Positions 27,691-39,909 of a stretch of 64,000 nucleotides of DNA are shown piece after piece. Both the position numbers and the translations under genes were made by a program. The notes under the pieces were generated by a model that did not search any database, was not told where the DNA came from, and saw only the letters and a program-made list of their open reading frames with translations. Each line of letters starts with the position of its first letter. Positions within the stretch are counted from its first letter, which is position 1. Source of the DNA: Streptococcus mitis (GTDB lineage Bacteria; Bacillota; Bacilli; Lactobacillales; Streptococcaceae); NCBI RefSeq assembly GCF_946190375.1, contig NZ_CAMIAF010000007.1:39447-103446 (forward strand). Reading direction: 5' to 3'.

Positions 27691-28542
27691 TTAATTTTTA
27701 GTAAAGGTTACAGTGATTTGTCCAGTCTGAGCTGTTAATTTCGATAAATCAACAGTCTGATTATCTACTGTCAAAGCAACACCTTTTACAACACCTAAGG
27801 TAATTGTTACAGGACTTTTAGTTGCAACTGTTGCTTCTGCACTTTTCTTCTCTGGCGATAAGGTTACACCGCCCTCAAGTTCGCTTTCTGAAACGCTGAC
27901 CCAACTTGTAACATCTGAAACTGCCAATTGCAATTTAACTGTTTCCTTACTTGTCTTATAAGCGATTTCTACATGATTTCCTTCGCCTGATACACTTATA
28001 GCTGATTCTATACTAGAAGAACTGCTAGATGAACTACTACTTGAGGAGTGGGTAACAGAGCTAGTTGAACTTATTGAACTTGTTGAACTTGTTGATTGAA
28101 CCACACTGTAATTAGAAAGAGAAGCTCCCTCTGGTTGAGTTTGAATATAGTTCCAAACATAATAGGTCACAAAAATTAAAATCGATAAAGCAAAAAGGAT
28201 AAAATAAAATAAAGGTAAAAAGGATGTTTTTTTCTTCTTTTTCTTACTTGAACGTCTACGACCTGTCAACTCATCTTCATCAACATCTACTTCCTCATAA
28301 GTAATCATACTCCCAGAATCATAAGCATCCAAAACAATTTGATCATCTAACTCAACAGCCCATGCATATTTTTTCAAGAAAGAACGCGTGTAAAAAGGAC
28401 TTGGAAGTTGATCGAAATCGTCTGCTTCCATTGCTTCCAACATATCTAACTGGATTTCTGTCTTTTTCTGCAATTCATCTAAACTCAATCCCTGATTGAT
28501 TCTAGCTAATCGTAAAACCTCACCAATTGTTTTTTTCCTCAT
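27691..28542 (-). CDS. rodZ: RodZ-like cell-shape protein
   Basis: A 283-residue protein with an N-terminal HTH_25 domain (TIGEVLRLARINQGLSLDEL, about 4-75), a lysine-rich patch, one membrane segment (about 110-130), a serine-rich extracellular linker (about 145-180, including a run of twelve serines) and a C-terminal DUF4115 beta domain. I chose MRKKTIG at 28542; a start three codons earlier at 28551 is possible. RodZ links the cytoplasmic divisome or elongasome to wall synthesis. Same strand as the pgsA-ecf genes. Confidence 0.9.
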   Translation of the reverse strand: MRKKTIGEVLRLARINQGLSLDELQKKTEIQLDMLEAMEADDFDQLPSPFYTRSFLKKYAWAVELDDQIVLDAYDSGSMITYEEVDVDEDELTGRRRSSKKKKKKTSFLPLFYFILFALSILIFVTYYVWNYIQTQPEGASLSNYSVVQSTSSTSSISSTSSVTHSSSSSSSSSSSSIESAISVSGEGNHVEIAYKTSKETVKLQLAVSDVTSWVSVSESELEGGVTLSPEKKSAEATVATKSPVTITLGVVKGVALTVDNQTVDLSKLTAQTGQITVTFTKN

Positions 28543-28583
28543 ACTTGTCATCTCTTCTTTCTAGTGTCTATTATGATAGGTTA

Positions 28584-29867
28584 CTACGATGGGAATATTG
28601 TAAAATCAACTATATCCCCTTCATCTATTAAGTGATGTCCTGCTTCAAGGACATCCTCTAAAGTAATTTCCTGTAAAATCTTTGGTAAATCAAAAATTGT
28701 CTCACCATGTTCAAAAGCATCATATTGCGTTGCAATAAATTCAAGAGAGTTCATGCTACTGAAAAATTCTCCAAACATCTCTCTTTTGATAATATCTAAA
28801 TGATCCTCTGTAATATCTAAATCCTTTGTAAAATTACGAATAGCCTTCCTAAACTGATGAGATAAAGCAACTGGCTCTCTCGTATCCATTGTCAACATAA
28901 CAAAATGAAAACGACTTGTTACTTCAATTTCAAGAGATAAGGAAGCATCTATTTTACCTGATTCATATAACTTTTGAAAACGATCCGAAGTCCAACCAAA
29001 CATCATTGCAAACAATAATTTTAATAAAATATGATGTCGATAGCAATCCGCCTCAGCAACTTCTCGATTACCTCTAATCCCAATCGCTAGTTTGGGAGAA
29101 GATACATCCATTCTCATACTGTCTGTTTGCTTTACATCTTGTAAAACAAACTTTTCTCTTACTACTTCCTGAACATCTAAATCTTTCAATTCTTTTCTTT
29201 CAAAATAGTCCTGTACTTGCTCCACATCAAAATCACCAACTAAAAACAGAGACATGTTTACAGGTTTGTAAAATCTTGTAAAATTTTCTTGCAAATTAGT
29301 TAGATTGATTTGAGAAATGGACTCCTCACTTCCAACAATATCAGTTGCTAAAGGTGTACCAAGATACAAATTCGCTAAAGTTGAAAAGAATAAACACGAA
29401 TCTGGATCATCTTGGTACATTTCTCGTTCTTGCTGAATAATATCCTGCTCTCTTAAAATGGAATCTTCAGTAAAATGTGCTGATGTTACCAATTCATCAA
29501 GTAACTCTAAATTTTCTAAAAAATGATCCGTTGTTGAAAAAAGATAACTTGTTTTTGTAAAGCTTGTAAAGGCATTACTATCTGCACCTAGACTCGTAAA
29601 AGCAGACATCAAATCACTAGAATCTTCTCTCTCAAATAATTTATGTTCAAGAAAATGAGCAATTCCTGCAGGATATTTTTTTACATCTCCGTCAACTTCT
29701 GTGACAAGCGTATCTACCGAACCAAACTGTACAGTTACACTCCCGTAAACCTCTTTAAATTCCTTTTTAGGCAAAAGAGCAACTGTCAATCCATTTGACA
29801 AACGAGTTCGATAAACCATTTCTTTTACAGCTGGATAGTATTTTTCTTCAAAAACAACCTTTGTCAT
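28584..29867 (-). CDS. yfmH: M16-family peptidase-like protein YfmH/YmfH
   Basis: A 427-residue insulinase-type protein. The zinc motif HxxEH is intact in AHFLEHKLFE, near residue 75, and the second-domain pattern follows. In current annotation this family and its partner are linked to EF-P 5-aminopentanol modification; that is family knowledge, not read here. Its ATG overlaps the partner's stop by four bases. Confidence 0.92.
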   Translation of the reverse strand: MTKVVFEEKYYPAVKEMVYRTRLSNGLTVALLPKKEFKEVYGSVTVQFGSVDTLVTEVDGDVKKYPAGIAHFLEHKLFEREDSSDLMSAFTSLGADSNAFTSFTKTSYLFSTTDHFLENLELLDELVTSAHFTEDSILREQDIIQQEREMYQDDPDSCLFFSTLANLYLGTPLATDIVGSEESISQINLTNLQENFTRFYKPVNMSLFLVGDFDVEQVQDYFERKELKDLDVQEVVREKFVLQDVKQTDSMRMDVSSPKLAIGIRGNREVAEADCYRHHILLKLLFAMMFGWTSDRFQKLYESGKIDASLSLEIEVTSRFHFVMLTMDTREPVALSHQFRKAIRNFTKDLDITEDHLDIIKREMFGEFFSSMNSLEFIATQYDAFEHGETIFDLPKILQEITLEDVLEAGHHLIDEGDIVDFTIFPS

Positions 29868-31114
29868 TCTATTCCTTCCATAAAGTAAATCGCTTGTAGT
29901 TTCACATTATTAGCTGCTCTACAAATAGCCTCTTTGTCAACTTGCTCGAGTTTTGCAATCCAACCTTTAAAGTCTGCTGAAGATTTCCCAAGTAAGGCAT
30001 TCTGATAAGCACGTTCAATCAATGAACCTTGATTATCTTGAGAAAGCAACAAAGACCGACGAATCATTTCCTTGGTCTGCTCTAGCTCAAGCTCTGTAAA
30101 ATATCCTTTTTTTAAATCAAGCAGTTGATTATTCATCATTTTTCGAGCCTGGTTCCGATTTTCTCGATTGATACCAGCATACATCCTCAAAAATCCACTA
30201 AACAAATCGAGCTGACTTGAAATAGTATAAGCTAATCCAGCATTTTCACGGACGTTTGTAAAGAGCTTAGAATGAGCAAATCCGCCCAGTAAACCATTCA
30301 TTACAATCATGGGTAAATGTTGCTCATCACCATATTCAGAAGGGCAGTGATAACCCAATTCCAAAATGGATTGTCCCACATTTTTCCGAACCATACCTTC
30401 TTGCAGGATATTAGAATAAGGTTGACAATACTGAACCTTCACATCTCCTTCTCGACCTTTAAAGCCAAACGATTCTAATACATTTTGAATTTCAACCTCA
30501 TTAAAATCACCTAGGAAAAAGAAATCTATTCGATCATTGGCCAAAAATTCTTGGAAACAAGAATAAGAACTTTGTGGAGTTTCATCTAAAATACGATTTC
30601 GTAAATCACTGTATTCCAATTGAAGACGTTCGTCATGAAAAAATAATTTATCTAATTCTTTATGTGCAAAATAAAACGAATCATCCATATCAGCTGCTAA
30701 ACTTGCTAGCAATTGCTTTTTCTCAATTTCAAATAAGGCTGGATCAAATCCATTATCAACTACCACGGGTGAGAAAAGAGTCTCTTTTACTAGTTCCAAA
30801 ACCTGAGAAGTTAGCATATTTTTCCTACTTAAAAATTCATCACGAACATAGGTAAATGTCAATTCTACAATGTGACTTTGCCCTCTTCTGAAACAATTGG
30901 TTGACATATCTGTACCGTATAGACTGGCCAAATGTCTTCTCAAATCTTGAGAAGTAGGGTACATCTGATTAGCAGTCTCTAGCATACTCGCACTCAACAT
31001 GCGACCTGCAATCGTATCGAGGGATAATGGAGCGGTAAAACGCACGGCGATTTTGTTCGTTTTAAACTTTTTTGATTGGATAAAATGTGTTGAAATTCCA
31101 TGCACTAACTCCAT
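29864..31114 (-). CDS. yfmF: M16-like protein YfmF/YmfF, inactive partner
   Basis: A 416-residue M16-fold protein. Unlike its neighbour it has no HxxEH zinc motif in the N-terminal domain, where the aligned part reads SASMLETANQMYP, so it is probably the non-catalytic half of a heterodimer, as is common for paired M16 genes. AGGAGGTAAATC precedes the ATG at 31114. It is the first gene of the leftward series yfmF-yfmH-rodZ-pgsA-ecf. Confidence 0.9.
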   Translation of the reverse strand: MELVHGISTHFIQSKKFKTNKIAVRFTAPLSLDTIAGRMLSASMLETANQMYPTSQDLRRHLASLYGTDMSTNCFRRGQSHIVELTFTYVRDEFLSRKNMLTSQVLELVKETLFSPVVVDNGFDPALFEIEKKQLLASLAADMDDSFYFAHKELDKLFFHDERLQLEYSDLRNRILDETPQSSYSCFQEFLANDRIDFFFLGDFNEVEIQNVLESFGFKGREGDVKVQYCQPYSNILQEGMVRKNVGQSILELGYHCPSEYGDEQHLPMIVMNGLLGGFAHSKLFTNVRENAGLAYTISSQLDLFSGFLRMYAGINRENRNQARKMMNNQLLDLKKGYFTELELEQTKEMIRRSLLLSQDNQGSLIERAYQNALLGKSSADFKGWIAKLEQVDKEAICRAANNVKLQAIYFMEGIE

Positions 31115-31246
31115 GATTTACCTCCTTATATACAGACTTCTATTATATCACGAAAACCTGAAATTTTCTTGTTCTCTGTAACAGTTTTGAAATAAAAATC
31201 GCTTACATTTCTCCCTGTTTCTCTCACTATTTTTAAGAAAATATGG

Positions 31247-31252
31247 TATAAT
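31247..31252 (+). promoter_or_regulatory. -10 element before yaaA-recF
   Basis: TATAAT with a TATGG extension upstream (extended -10), 20 bases before the yaaA ATG at 31273. No convincing -35 is seen. Confidence 0.5.
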
Positions 31253-31272
31253 ACCAAAGATTGAGGTGAATT

Positions 31273-31641
31273 ATGGAATACAAATTATTTGAAGAATTTA
31301 TTACCCTCCAAGCACTACTCAAAGAACTTGGAATTACACATAGCGGAGGAGCTATCAAATCATTTCTCTCTGAACATTCTGTTTACTTTAATGGGGAATT
31401 AGAGAGTCGTCGCGGTAAAAAACTTCGTATTGGCGATAAAATTGACATCCCTGACATGAATATTGACATCTTGTTGACACAACCTACTTCTGAAGAACAG
31501 AATGAATACCAGGCTGATAAAGTTGAAAAAGAACGAATCGCTAAAATTGTTAAGGAGATGAATAAGGGAGTAAAAAAAGATAAATCAAAACCTACTTCTT
31601 CACCCAAAAGCAAACAAGCTCCACGATTCCCTGGTAGATAA
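31273..31641 (+). CDS. yaaA: S4-domain RNA-binding protein YaaA
   Basis: A 122-residue protein with an S4 domain near residues 10-65 ([21 protein letters not shown]) and a lysine-rich tail. YaaA of Bacillus lies beside recF in the same way and has been tied to 50S maturation. It is two bases ahead of recF, clearly co-transcribed. Confidence 0.93.
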   Translation: MEYKLFEEFITLQALLKELGITHSGGAIKSFLSEHSVYFNGELESRRGKKLRIGDKIDIPDMNIDILLTQPTSEEQNEYQADKVEKERIAKIVKEMNKGVKKDKSKPTSSPKSKQAPRFPGR

Positions 31642-31643
31642 TC

Positions 31644-32741
31644 ATGTGGCTACAACACCTATCTCTCAAAACTTTTCGTAACTACAAAGAGACGAAAATA
31701 GACTTTAATCCTAAATTAAATGTCTTTTTAGGACGCAATGCACAAGGTAAAACAAATATGTTAGAGGCTATCTATTTTTTAGCCTTGACACGTAGTCATC
31801 GAACTAGAACAGATAAAAATCTCATTCATTTTGATGAGGAACAACTTCATCTTTCAGGTCTCGTTCAGAAAAAAACTGGATCCATTCCCCTAGAAATCGA
31901 ACTAACACAAAAAGGCCGTGTAACAAAAGTTAATCATTTAAAACAGGCACGACTTTCAGATTATGTCGGACACATGAATGTTGTCTTATTTGCTCCTGAA
32001 GATTTACAACTAATTAAAGGAGCACCTTCGGTTCGACGAAAATTCATTGATATGGAGCTTGGGCAAATTAAGCCAATCTATTTATCAGATTTAACCAATT
32101 ATAACCATATCCTTAAGCAAAGAAATACCTATTTAAAATCAGCTCAAACAATAGATGAAACCTTCCTTTCAGTACTAGATGATCAGCTAATTGATTATGG
32201 ATGTCGTGTGATGAATCACCGCTTAGATTTTATTAAAAAACTAGAGCATTTTGGGCGTAAGAAACATTTTGAACTTTCTAATCAGATTGAAGAGTTGTCA
32301 ATATCCTATCAATCTTCTGTCAAGCCAACTGACAAAGAAGACTTATCAGAATCTTTCAAAATTGCTTTAGAAAAAAGTAGGTCCAGAGATTTATTCAAAA
32401 AGAATACTGGTGTTGGTCCTCATCGAGATGATATTTCTTTTTATATAAATGGGATGGATGCTAGTTTTGGAAGTCAAGGTCAACATCGTAGTCTCGTCCT
32501 ATCGATAAAATTAGCAGAAATCGAATTAATGGAAAGTATTACTACAGAATCTCCAATATTACTGCTTGACGATGTCATGAGCGAACTTGACAACACTAGA
32601 CAACTAAAACTATTAGAAACGATTTCACATTCAATCCAAACCTTTATTACAACAACAAGCTTAGATCATCTTCAAAATCTGCCAGAAAATCTAAGTATCT
32701 TCACTATTCAGGATGGTAAAGTTGCTGTAAATAGAAATTGA
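31644..32741 (+). CDS. recF: DNA repair protein RecF
   Basis: A 365-residue SMC-like ATPase that helps load RecA at gaps. Walker A is GRNAQGKTN (about 30-38), the signature region is [11 protein letters not shown], and Walker B is [12 protein letters not shown]. In many Firmicutes recF follows dnaN; here it lies 17 kb away with yaaA, the usual streptococcal arrangement. Full length. Confidence 0.97.
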   Translation: MWLQHLSLKTFRNYKETKIDFNPKLNVFLGRNAQGKTNMLEAIYFLALTRSHRTRTDKNLIHFDEEQLHLSGLVQKKTGSIPLEIELTQKGRVTKVNHLKQARLSDYVGHMNVVLFAPEDLQLIKGAPSVRRKFIDMELGQIKPIYLSDLTNYNHILKQRNTYLKSAQTIDETFLSVLDDQLIDYGCRVMNHRLDFIKKLEHFGRKKHFELSNQIEELSISYQSSVKPTDKEDLSESFKIALEKSRSRDLFKKNTGVGPHRDDISFYINGMDASFGSQGQHRSLVLSIKLAEIELMESITTESPILLLDDVMSELDNTRQLKLLETISHSIQTFITTTSLDHLQNLPENLSIFTIQDGKVAVNRN

Positions 32742-32751
32742 CAACATTGTA

Positions 32752-32782
32752 AAAGAACTCCTGTTTTTACTGGAGTTCTTTT
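32752..32782. terminator. Bidirectional terminator between recF and guaB
   Basis: Stem AAAGAACTCC / GGAGTTCTTT with T-run on the plus side and A-run mirrored for the minus side; it serves converging recF and guaB. Confidence 0.85.
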
Positions 32783-32792
32783 CATTGTTTTT

Positions 32793-34349
<1,557 letters not shown>

Positions 34350-34422
34350 TCAAATGTTACAGGGGTAAATAAAAAACTATCTTTTCTTTGAGATAGAAAT
34401 GATAGTTTCTTGTAAAATAAAC

Positions 34423-35448
34423 TTAGTTAAAGTAATGAAGTCCCATGGCCCCTTTAACATCAGATAGGGTTTGACCCGCAACTTCACGTGCTCTTTCACT
34501 ACCTTTTTGAAGCATACTATAAACTTCTCCCATATCCTTAGCAAATTCGATACGGCGCTCACGAATAGGACCAAGTTCACGTTCTAATATTTCAAGTAGA
34601 TAACGCTTGGTCTTCACATCACCAAGACCACCTCGTTGATAATGTTCTTTCATATCAGCAATTTCTTGAGCATCTTCTGGACGACCAAAAACATCTAGAT
34701 AATGGAAAACCATATTGCCTTCAATTTTACCTGGATCTTCCACTCGAATATGATCTGGATCTGTATACATACTCATTACTTTTTTACGCAAAGTATCCGC
34801 ATCATCAGCTAAATAAATACCGTTATTAAGGGATTTAGACATTTTAGCATTTCCATCTAAACCAGGCAAACGCCCTGCTCTCTCATTTTCTGGATAAATA
34901 CCTTCCGGCTCTACCAAGACATCACAGTTATATGCATTGTTAAAAGAACGAACAATTTCACGAGTTTGCTCAATCATTGGTTTTTGGTCTGTCCCAACAG
35001 GAACATAGTTAGCCTTGAAAGCTGTGATGTCAGCTGCTTGAGCTATTGGATAGACCAAGAATCCTGTCGGAATGCTTTCTCCAAATCCTTTCTGAGCAAT
35101 TTCTGTCTTGACAGTTGGATTACGCTCCAAACGTGCTAATGACACTAGATTCATATAATACATAGACAACTCAGCCAACTCTGGAATCTGACTTTGAATA
35201 AAAATAGTTGACTTACTTGGATCCAATCCAACTGCAAGGTAATCCAAAGCCACATTTCCGATAGACTCTACAATGGTTTGAGGATCTTTGGCATGATCTG
35301 TCAAGGCTTGTTGGTCAGCCAAGAACACAAACATATCATACTTATCCTCTTCCTGTAATAATACTCGATTTTTGAGACTTCCAACATAATGTCCAATATG
35401 CAATTTTCCTGTTGGACGGTCTCCTGTTAAAATAATGGGTTTAGTCAT
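34423..35448 (-). CDS. trpS: Tryptophanyl-tRNA synthetase
   Basis: Class I synthetase of 341 residues. The HIGH signature is present as KLHIGHYVG (about 15-23) and the KMSKS loop is exact ([10 protein letters not shown]). No T-box leader is apparent in the 205 bases upstream, which are shared with the divergent ABC-F gene. Confidence 0.97.
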   Translation of the reverse strand: MTKPIILTGDRPTGKLHIGHYVGSLKNRVLLQEEDKYDMFVFLADQQALTDHAKDPQTIVESIGNVALDYLAVGLDPSKSTIFIQSQIPELAELSMYYMNLVSLARLERNPTVKTEIAQKGFGESIPTGFLVYPIAQAADITAFKANYVPVGTDQKPMIEQTREIVRSFNNAYNCDVLVEPEGIYPENERAGRLPGLDGNAKMSKSLNNGIYLADDADTLRKKVMSMYTDPDHIRVEDPGKIEGNMVFHYLDVFGRPEDAQEIADMKEHYQRGGLGDVKTKRYLLEILERELGPIRERRIEFAKDMGEVYSMLQKGSERAREVAGQTLSDVKGAMGLHYFN

Positions 35449-35653
35449 TTTGTTCTCCTTCGATATGGTCCCTTCAATTATAGCATTTTTTTAATGAAAT
35501 AACCGTAATTTATCAAAATAAATCAGCCTTGCTATTTACGGATTCGTGTAAAGTGTGCTGTAAATGTAATTTACACAAAATTGACAGATAAAAATTTGAA
35601 TATTTCCGTATTTTCTAGTAGAATAAATATATTACACATATAGGAGAAAAACA

Positions 35654-37276
35654 TTGCTTACAGTATCTGATGTTTCACTACGTTTTAGTGATCGCAAACT
35701 TTTTGATGATGTCAATATCAAATTTACAGAAGGAAATACTTACGGATTAATCGGTGCTAATGGTGCCGGAAAATCAACCTTTTTAAAAATTTTAGCTGGA
35801 GATATTGAACCTACTACTGGTCACATCTCTCTTGGTCCAGATGAACGTCTCTCTGTTCTTCGTCAAAATCACTTTGACTATGAAGACGAACGTGCCATTG
35901 ATGTCGTTATCATGGGAAATGAAAAACTTTATAGCATCATGAAGGAGAAAGATGCTATCTACATGAAAGAAGATTTCTCAGATGAGGATGGAGTGCGTGC
36001 TGCCGAACTCGAAGGAGAGTTTGCCGAGCTTGGAGGTTGGGAAGCAGAAAGTGAAGCCTCTCAACTACTTCAAAACCTAAACATTTCAGAAGAATTGCAC
36101 TATCAAAATATGAGCGAATTGGCCAACGGTGAGAAAGTAAAGGTTCTCCTCGCCAAAGCACTTTTTGGTAAACCAGATGTTCTTCTTTTGGACGAGCCTA
36201 CCAACGGTTTGGACATCCAATCGATTACTTGGTTAGAAGACTTCTTGATTGATTTTGATAACACAGTTATCGTAGTATCCCACGACCGTCACTTCTTGAA
36301 CAAAGTATGTACTCACATGGCCGACCTTGACTTTGGAAAAATCAAACTCTATGTCGGAAACTATGACTTCTGGAAGGAATCTTCTGAACTCGCTGCTAAA
36401 TTGCTAGCAGACCGTAATGCCAAAGCAGAAGAAAAAATTAAACAATTGCAAGAATTCGTTGCTCGTTTCTCTGCCAATGCTTCTAAATCAAGACAAGCAA
36501 CATCACGTAAGAAAATGCTTGATAAAATTGAACTTGAAGAAATTGTGCCATCTAGTCGTAAATATCCATTTATCAACTTTAAAGCGGAACGTGAGATTGG
36601 TAATGATCTCTTGACAGTAAAAAATCTAACTGTAAAGATTGATGGTGAAACTATCTTGGATAATATTAGTTTCATCTTACGTCCAGGTGATAAGACAGCG
36701 CTTATTGGACAGAATGACATCCAAACGACTGCATTAATTCGTGCAATCATGGGGGACATTGACTATGAAGGAACTGTCAAGTGGGGAGTAACTACTAGCC
36801 GTTCTTACTTGCCAAAAGATAACTCGGCAGATTTTGCAGGAGGAGAGTCAATCCTTGACTGGTTGCGTCAATTCGCAAGTAAAGAAGAAGATGACAATAC
36901 TTTCCTACGTGGCTTCCTCGGCCGTATGCTCTTCTCTGGAGATGAAGTTAACAAATCTGTAAACGTCTTATCAGGGGGAGAAAAAGTGCGTGTCATGCTT
37001 TCAAAACTCATGCTCTTGAAATCAAATGTCCTTGTACTTGATGATCCAACCAATCACTTGGACTTGGAATCTATCTCAAGCTTGAATGATGGATTGAAAA
37101 ACTTTAAAGAATCAATCATCTTTGCCAGCCATGACCACGAGTTTATTCAAACTCTAGCTAACCATATCATTGTCTTGTCTAAAAATGGCGTCATTGACCG
37201 TATCGATGAAACCTATGATGAATTCCTAGAAAATGCAGAAGTACAAGCAAAAGTTAAAGAACTTTGGAAAGACTAA
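35654..37276 (+). CDS. ABC-F family ATPase
   Basis: A 540-residue soluble ABC-F protein with two nucleotide-binding domains and no membrane part; the family acts on the ribosome. NBD1 has Walker A GANGAGKST, a signature at SELANGEKVKV and Walker B VLLLDEPTNGLD. NBD2 has signature LSGGEKVRV and Walker B LVLDDPTNHLD, but its P-loop reads GQNDIQTTAL, lacking the usual GKS/T. The start is TTG at 35654, with AGGAG eight bases upstream. It resembles the YkpA/YbiT type rather than a drug-resistance type. Confidence 0.9.
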   Translation: MLTVSDVSLRFSDRKLFDDVNIKFTEGNTYGLIGANGAGKSTFLKILAGDIEPTTGHISLGPDERLSVLRQNHFDYEDERAIDVVIMGNEKLYSIMKEKDAIYMKEDFSDEDGVRAAELEGEFAELGGWEAESEASQLLQNLNISEELHYQNMSELANGEKVKVLLAKALFGKPDVLLLDEPTNGLDIQSITWLEDFLIDFDNTVIVVSHDRHFLNKVCTHMADLDFGKIKLYVGNYDFWKESSELAAKLLADRNAKAEEKIKQLQEFVARFSANASKSRQATSRKKMLDKIELEEIVPSSRKYPFINFKAEREIGNDLLTVKNLTVKIDGETILDNISFILRPGDKTALIGQNDIQTTALIRAIMGDIDYEGTVKWGVTTSRSYLPKDNSADFAGGESILDWLRQFASKEEDDNTFLRGFLGRMLFSGDEVNKSVNVLSGGEKVRVMLSKLMLLKSNVLVLDDPTNHLDLESISSLNDGLKNFKESIIFASHDHEFIQTLANHIIVLSKNGVIDRIDETYDEFLENAEVQAKVKELWKD

Positions 37277-37283
37277 AATTTTC

Positions 37284-37316
37284 AAAACTCAGTTGGGTTA
37301 ACCAGCTGAGTTTTCT
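37284..37316 (+). terminator. Terminator after the ABC-F gene
   Basis: Stem AAACTCAGTTGG / CCAGCTGAGTTT with loop GTTAA, then TTTCT. It separates the ABC-F gene from the YfhO-family gene only 19 bases on. Confidence 0.8.
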
Positions 37317-37334
37317 AACATTTTATGAGGTAAC

Positions 37335-39878
37335 ATGAAATTATTTTTTAAAACATATTGGACCTATTTTGTTTCTTTCATCATTCCCGTAATCATTATG
37401 ACAGGAGTATATCTATCTCAAGGTATCTACTGGAACAGCGATACATCTCCACTATTAGGAGATGGCTTTCATCAATACGTTATTTTTGATATAGCTCTAA
37501 GAAATATCCTACATGAAAATGGTAGTCTGTTTTACACCTTTACAAGTGGCCTCGGATTAAATTTCTATGCTCTATCTAGTTATTACTTGGGAAGTTCCCT
37601 TTCACCTCTAGTTTACTTTTTTAATCTGTCGAATATGCCAGATGCTGTCTATCTGACAACTCTCTTAAAATTTGGATTGATTGGTTTGTCAACTTACTTT
37701 AGTTTAAATAAATTATTTCAATCGATTCCTAAGCCTTTAAAACTAGCTTTATCTACTTCCTATGCTCTGATGAGTTTCACTGTCAGTCAATTAGAGATAA
37801 AAACCTGGCTAGATGTTTTTATCTTGATTCCTTTAATTATCACTGGTTTACATCTACTGATAACTGAAAAGAAATTCCTATTGTACTTTACAAGTCTGTC
37901 AATTTTGTTTATTCAAAATTATTATTTTGGCTATATGACAACATTGTTTCTTATTTTCTGGTATCTCTGCCAAATTTCTTGGGATTTTAAAACACGAAAA
38001 TCATCTGTTTTTGATTTTGTTGTTACCTCCTTTTTAGCTTGTATGGCTAGTTTGATTCTGACTCTTCCTACTCTATTTGATTTACAGACACATGGGGAAA
38101 AATTGACTGAAGTTACAAAGTTTCAAACTGAAAGTAGCTGGTATCTTGATCTCTTTGCTAAACAATTCATTGGTTCCTTTGACACAACAAAGTATGGGGC
38201 CATCCCAATGATTTTTGTTGGACTACTTCCCTTTATTTTGACAATTTTATTTTTTACGCTGAAATCTATTAAGTTTCACGTGAAACTTATCTATGCAATC
38301 TTCTTTGCATTTCTAATTGCTAGCTTTTATATAGAAGCTCTTGATTTATTTTGGCAAGGCATGCATACTCCAAACATGTTTTTACATCGCTATGCTTGGA
38401 TTTTCTCTACCTTGTTAATTTACACAGCAGCAGAAGTCTTAAAGCGTCTGAAAGAACTTAAAGTCTGGAATTTTTTAGTTTCGCTTTTTCTCCTAGTAAC
38501 AGGATTTTTAGCTACCATCTATCTAAAATCCCATTATTCTTTTTTAACAGATTTGAATATTCTGCTTACTCTTGAATTTTTAGTTGTCTATTATCTTTTA
38601 CTCCTTGCAGTTATCAAAAAGTTTATCTCTGTGAATCTGTTTACCATTCTAATCTCTTTATTTATAATAGTTGAAATAAGTTTAAATACTTCAGCTCAAA
38701 TAGACGGAATTGCTAAGGAATGGGGATTTGCTTCTCGAAGTGCATATAGTAGAGATATCCCAGCTATGGAATCTTTCTCAACATATATTGGAAATAAATT
38801 TACTCGTACTGAAAAACTACAAACTCAGACAGGAAATGACAGTATGAAATTCAACTACAATGGAATCTCTCAGTTTTCATCTGTTCGAAATCGCTCAGCA
38901 AGCTCTACTTTAGATAAACTTGGTTTTAAATCCTCCGGGACTAATCTCAATCTCCGCTATGCAAATAATAGTATTTTGTCTGATAGTTTATTTGGTATCC
39001 AGTACAATATATCAGATAGTCCTATTGATAAGTATGGTTTCCAAGATGTATATCAAAAAGATAATCTTATCCTATATGAAAATCAATTCTCTCTTCCGAT
39101 TGCCTTTGCTAGTCAATCTGTTTACAATGATGTCAAGTTCACTGAACACACTCTAGATAATCAGGCCTCGTTTTTAAATCAACTTGCTAACGTTAATTTT
39201 GATTATTTTTCTCCGATCCCTTATGACAAAACAGAAAATACTGATGATTTGATTAGTGTTACAAGTTCTTCAAATGAGGATGCAGCAATCCAGTATCAAA
39301 TTGAAGTACCAGAAAACAGCCAAGTTTATCTTTCTTTCACAAATCTTCACTTTTCTAATGACAAACAAAAGAAGGTTGACATCCTTGTAAATGGTGAAAA
39401 AAAGACTTTTACAACTGATAATGTCTTCTCCTTCTTTAATCTAGGATATACTAAAGAGAAAAAAACTTTCAATATTCATGTTAGTTTCCCTGGAAATTCA
39501 CAAGTATCATTTGAATCTCCTACCTTCTACCGTTTAGATACCCAAACTTTAACTGAGGCAATTCAAAAAATCAAAGAACAACCTGTCACAGTATCAACTT
39601 CTAAAAACAAGGTCTTTGCTAGATATGATGTCCAACAAGATACATCTATTTTCTTCACCATTCCTTATGACAAAGGTTGGTCTGCCTACCAAGATGGTAA
39701 GAAAATAGAAATTAAACAAGCTCAAACTGGTTTTATGAAAGTTGATATTCCTAAAGGGAAAGGAACTATTACACTTTCCTTTATTCCCAATGGTTTTATT
39801 ACTGGAGCAATTTGTTCCTTTACTTCTCTCTTACTATTTGGAACCTATAATCACAGACGAAAGTCATCTAAGACATAA
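37335..39878 (+). CDS. YfhO-family polytopic membrane protein
   Basis: An 847-residue protein: about 12 membrane helices in the N-terminal 500 residues, a large extracytoplasmic domain (about 500-815) and a final helix near 820. The early motif LGDGFHQYVIFD is typical of the YfhO/GT-C glycosyltransferase-like family; in Bacillus and Listeria relatives decorate lipoteichoic acid. The acceptor here is unknown. A parS-like site is embedded near codon 315. It ends in a terminator shared with the convergent YhgE gene. Confidence 0.87.
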   Translation: MKLFFKTYWTYFVSFIIPVIIMTGVYLSQGIYWNSDTSPLLGDGFHQYVIFDIALRNILHENGSLFYTFTSGLGLNFYALSSYYLGSSLSPLVYFFNLSNMPDAVYLTTLLKFGLIGLSTYFSLNKLFQSIPKPLKLALSTSYALMSFTVSQLEIKTWLDVFILIPLIITGLHLLITEKKFLLYFTSLSILFIQNYYFGYMTTLFLIFWYLCQISWDFKTRKSSVFDFVVTSFLACMASLILTLPTLFDLQTHGEKLTEVTKFQTESSWYLDLFAKQFIGSFDTTKYGAIPMIFVGLLPFILTILFFTLKSIKFHVKLIYAIFFAFLIASFYIEALDLFWQGMHTPNMFLHRYAWIFSTLLIYTAAEVLKRLKELKVWNFLVSLFLLVTGFLATIYLKSHYSFLTDLNILLTLEFLVVYYLLLLAVIKKFISVNLFTILISLFIIVEISLNTSAQIDGIAKEWGFASRSAYSRDIPAMESFSTYIGNKFTRTEKLQTQTGNDSMKFNYNGISQFSSVRNRSASSTLDKLGFKSSGTNLNLRYANNSILSDSLFGIQYNISDSPIDKYGFQDVYQKDNLILYENQFSLPIAFASQSVYNDVKFTEHTLDNQASFLNQLANVNFDYFSPIPYDKTENTDDLISVTSSSNEDAAIQYQIEVPENSQVYLSFTNLHFSNDKQKKVDILVNGEKKTFTTDNVFSFFNLGYTKEKKTFNIHVSFPGNSQVSFESPTFYRLDTQTLTEAIQKIKEQPVTVSTSKNKVFARYDVQQDTSIFFTIPYDKGWSAYQDGKKIEIKQAQTGFMKVDIPKGKGTITLSFIPNGFITGAICSFTSLLLFGTYNHRRKSSKT
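38271..38288. other. parS-like ParB site inside the YfhO-family gene
   Basis: Perfect 18-base palindrome AAGTTTCACGTGAAACTT with the exact 14-base parS core, inside codons for KFHVKL. It is about 10 kb left of dnaA. Confidence 0.88.
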
Positions 39879-39909
39879 AAAATCGACCAGTTAATCGGTC
39901 GATTTTTTT
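39878..39909. terminator. Bidirectional terminator between YfhO and YhgE genes
   Basis: AAAAAATCGACC / GGTCGATTTTTT with a short loop; A- and T-runs on both flanks suit converging transcripts. Confidence 0.88.
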
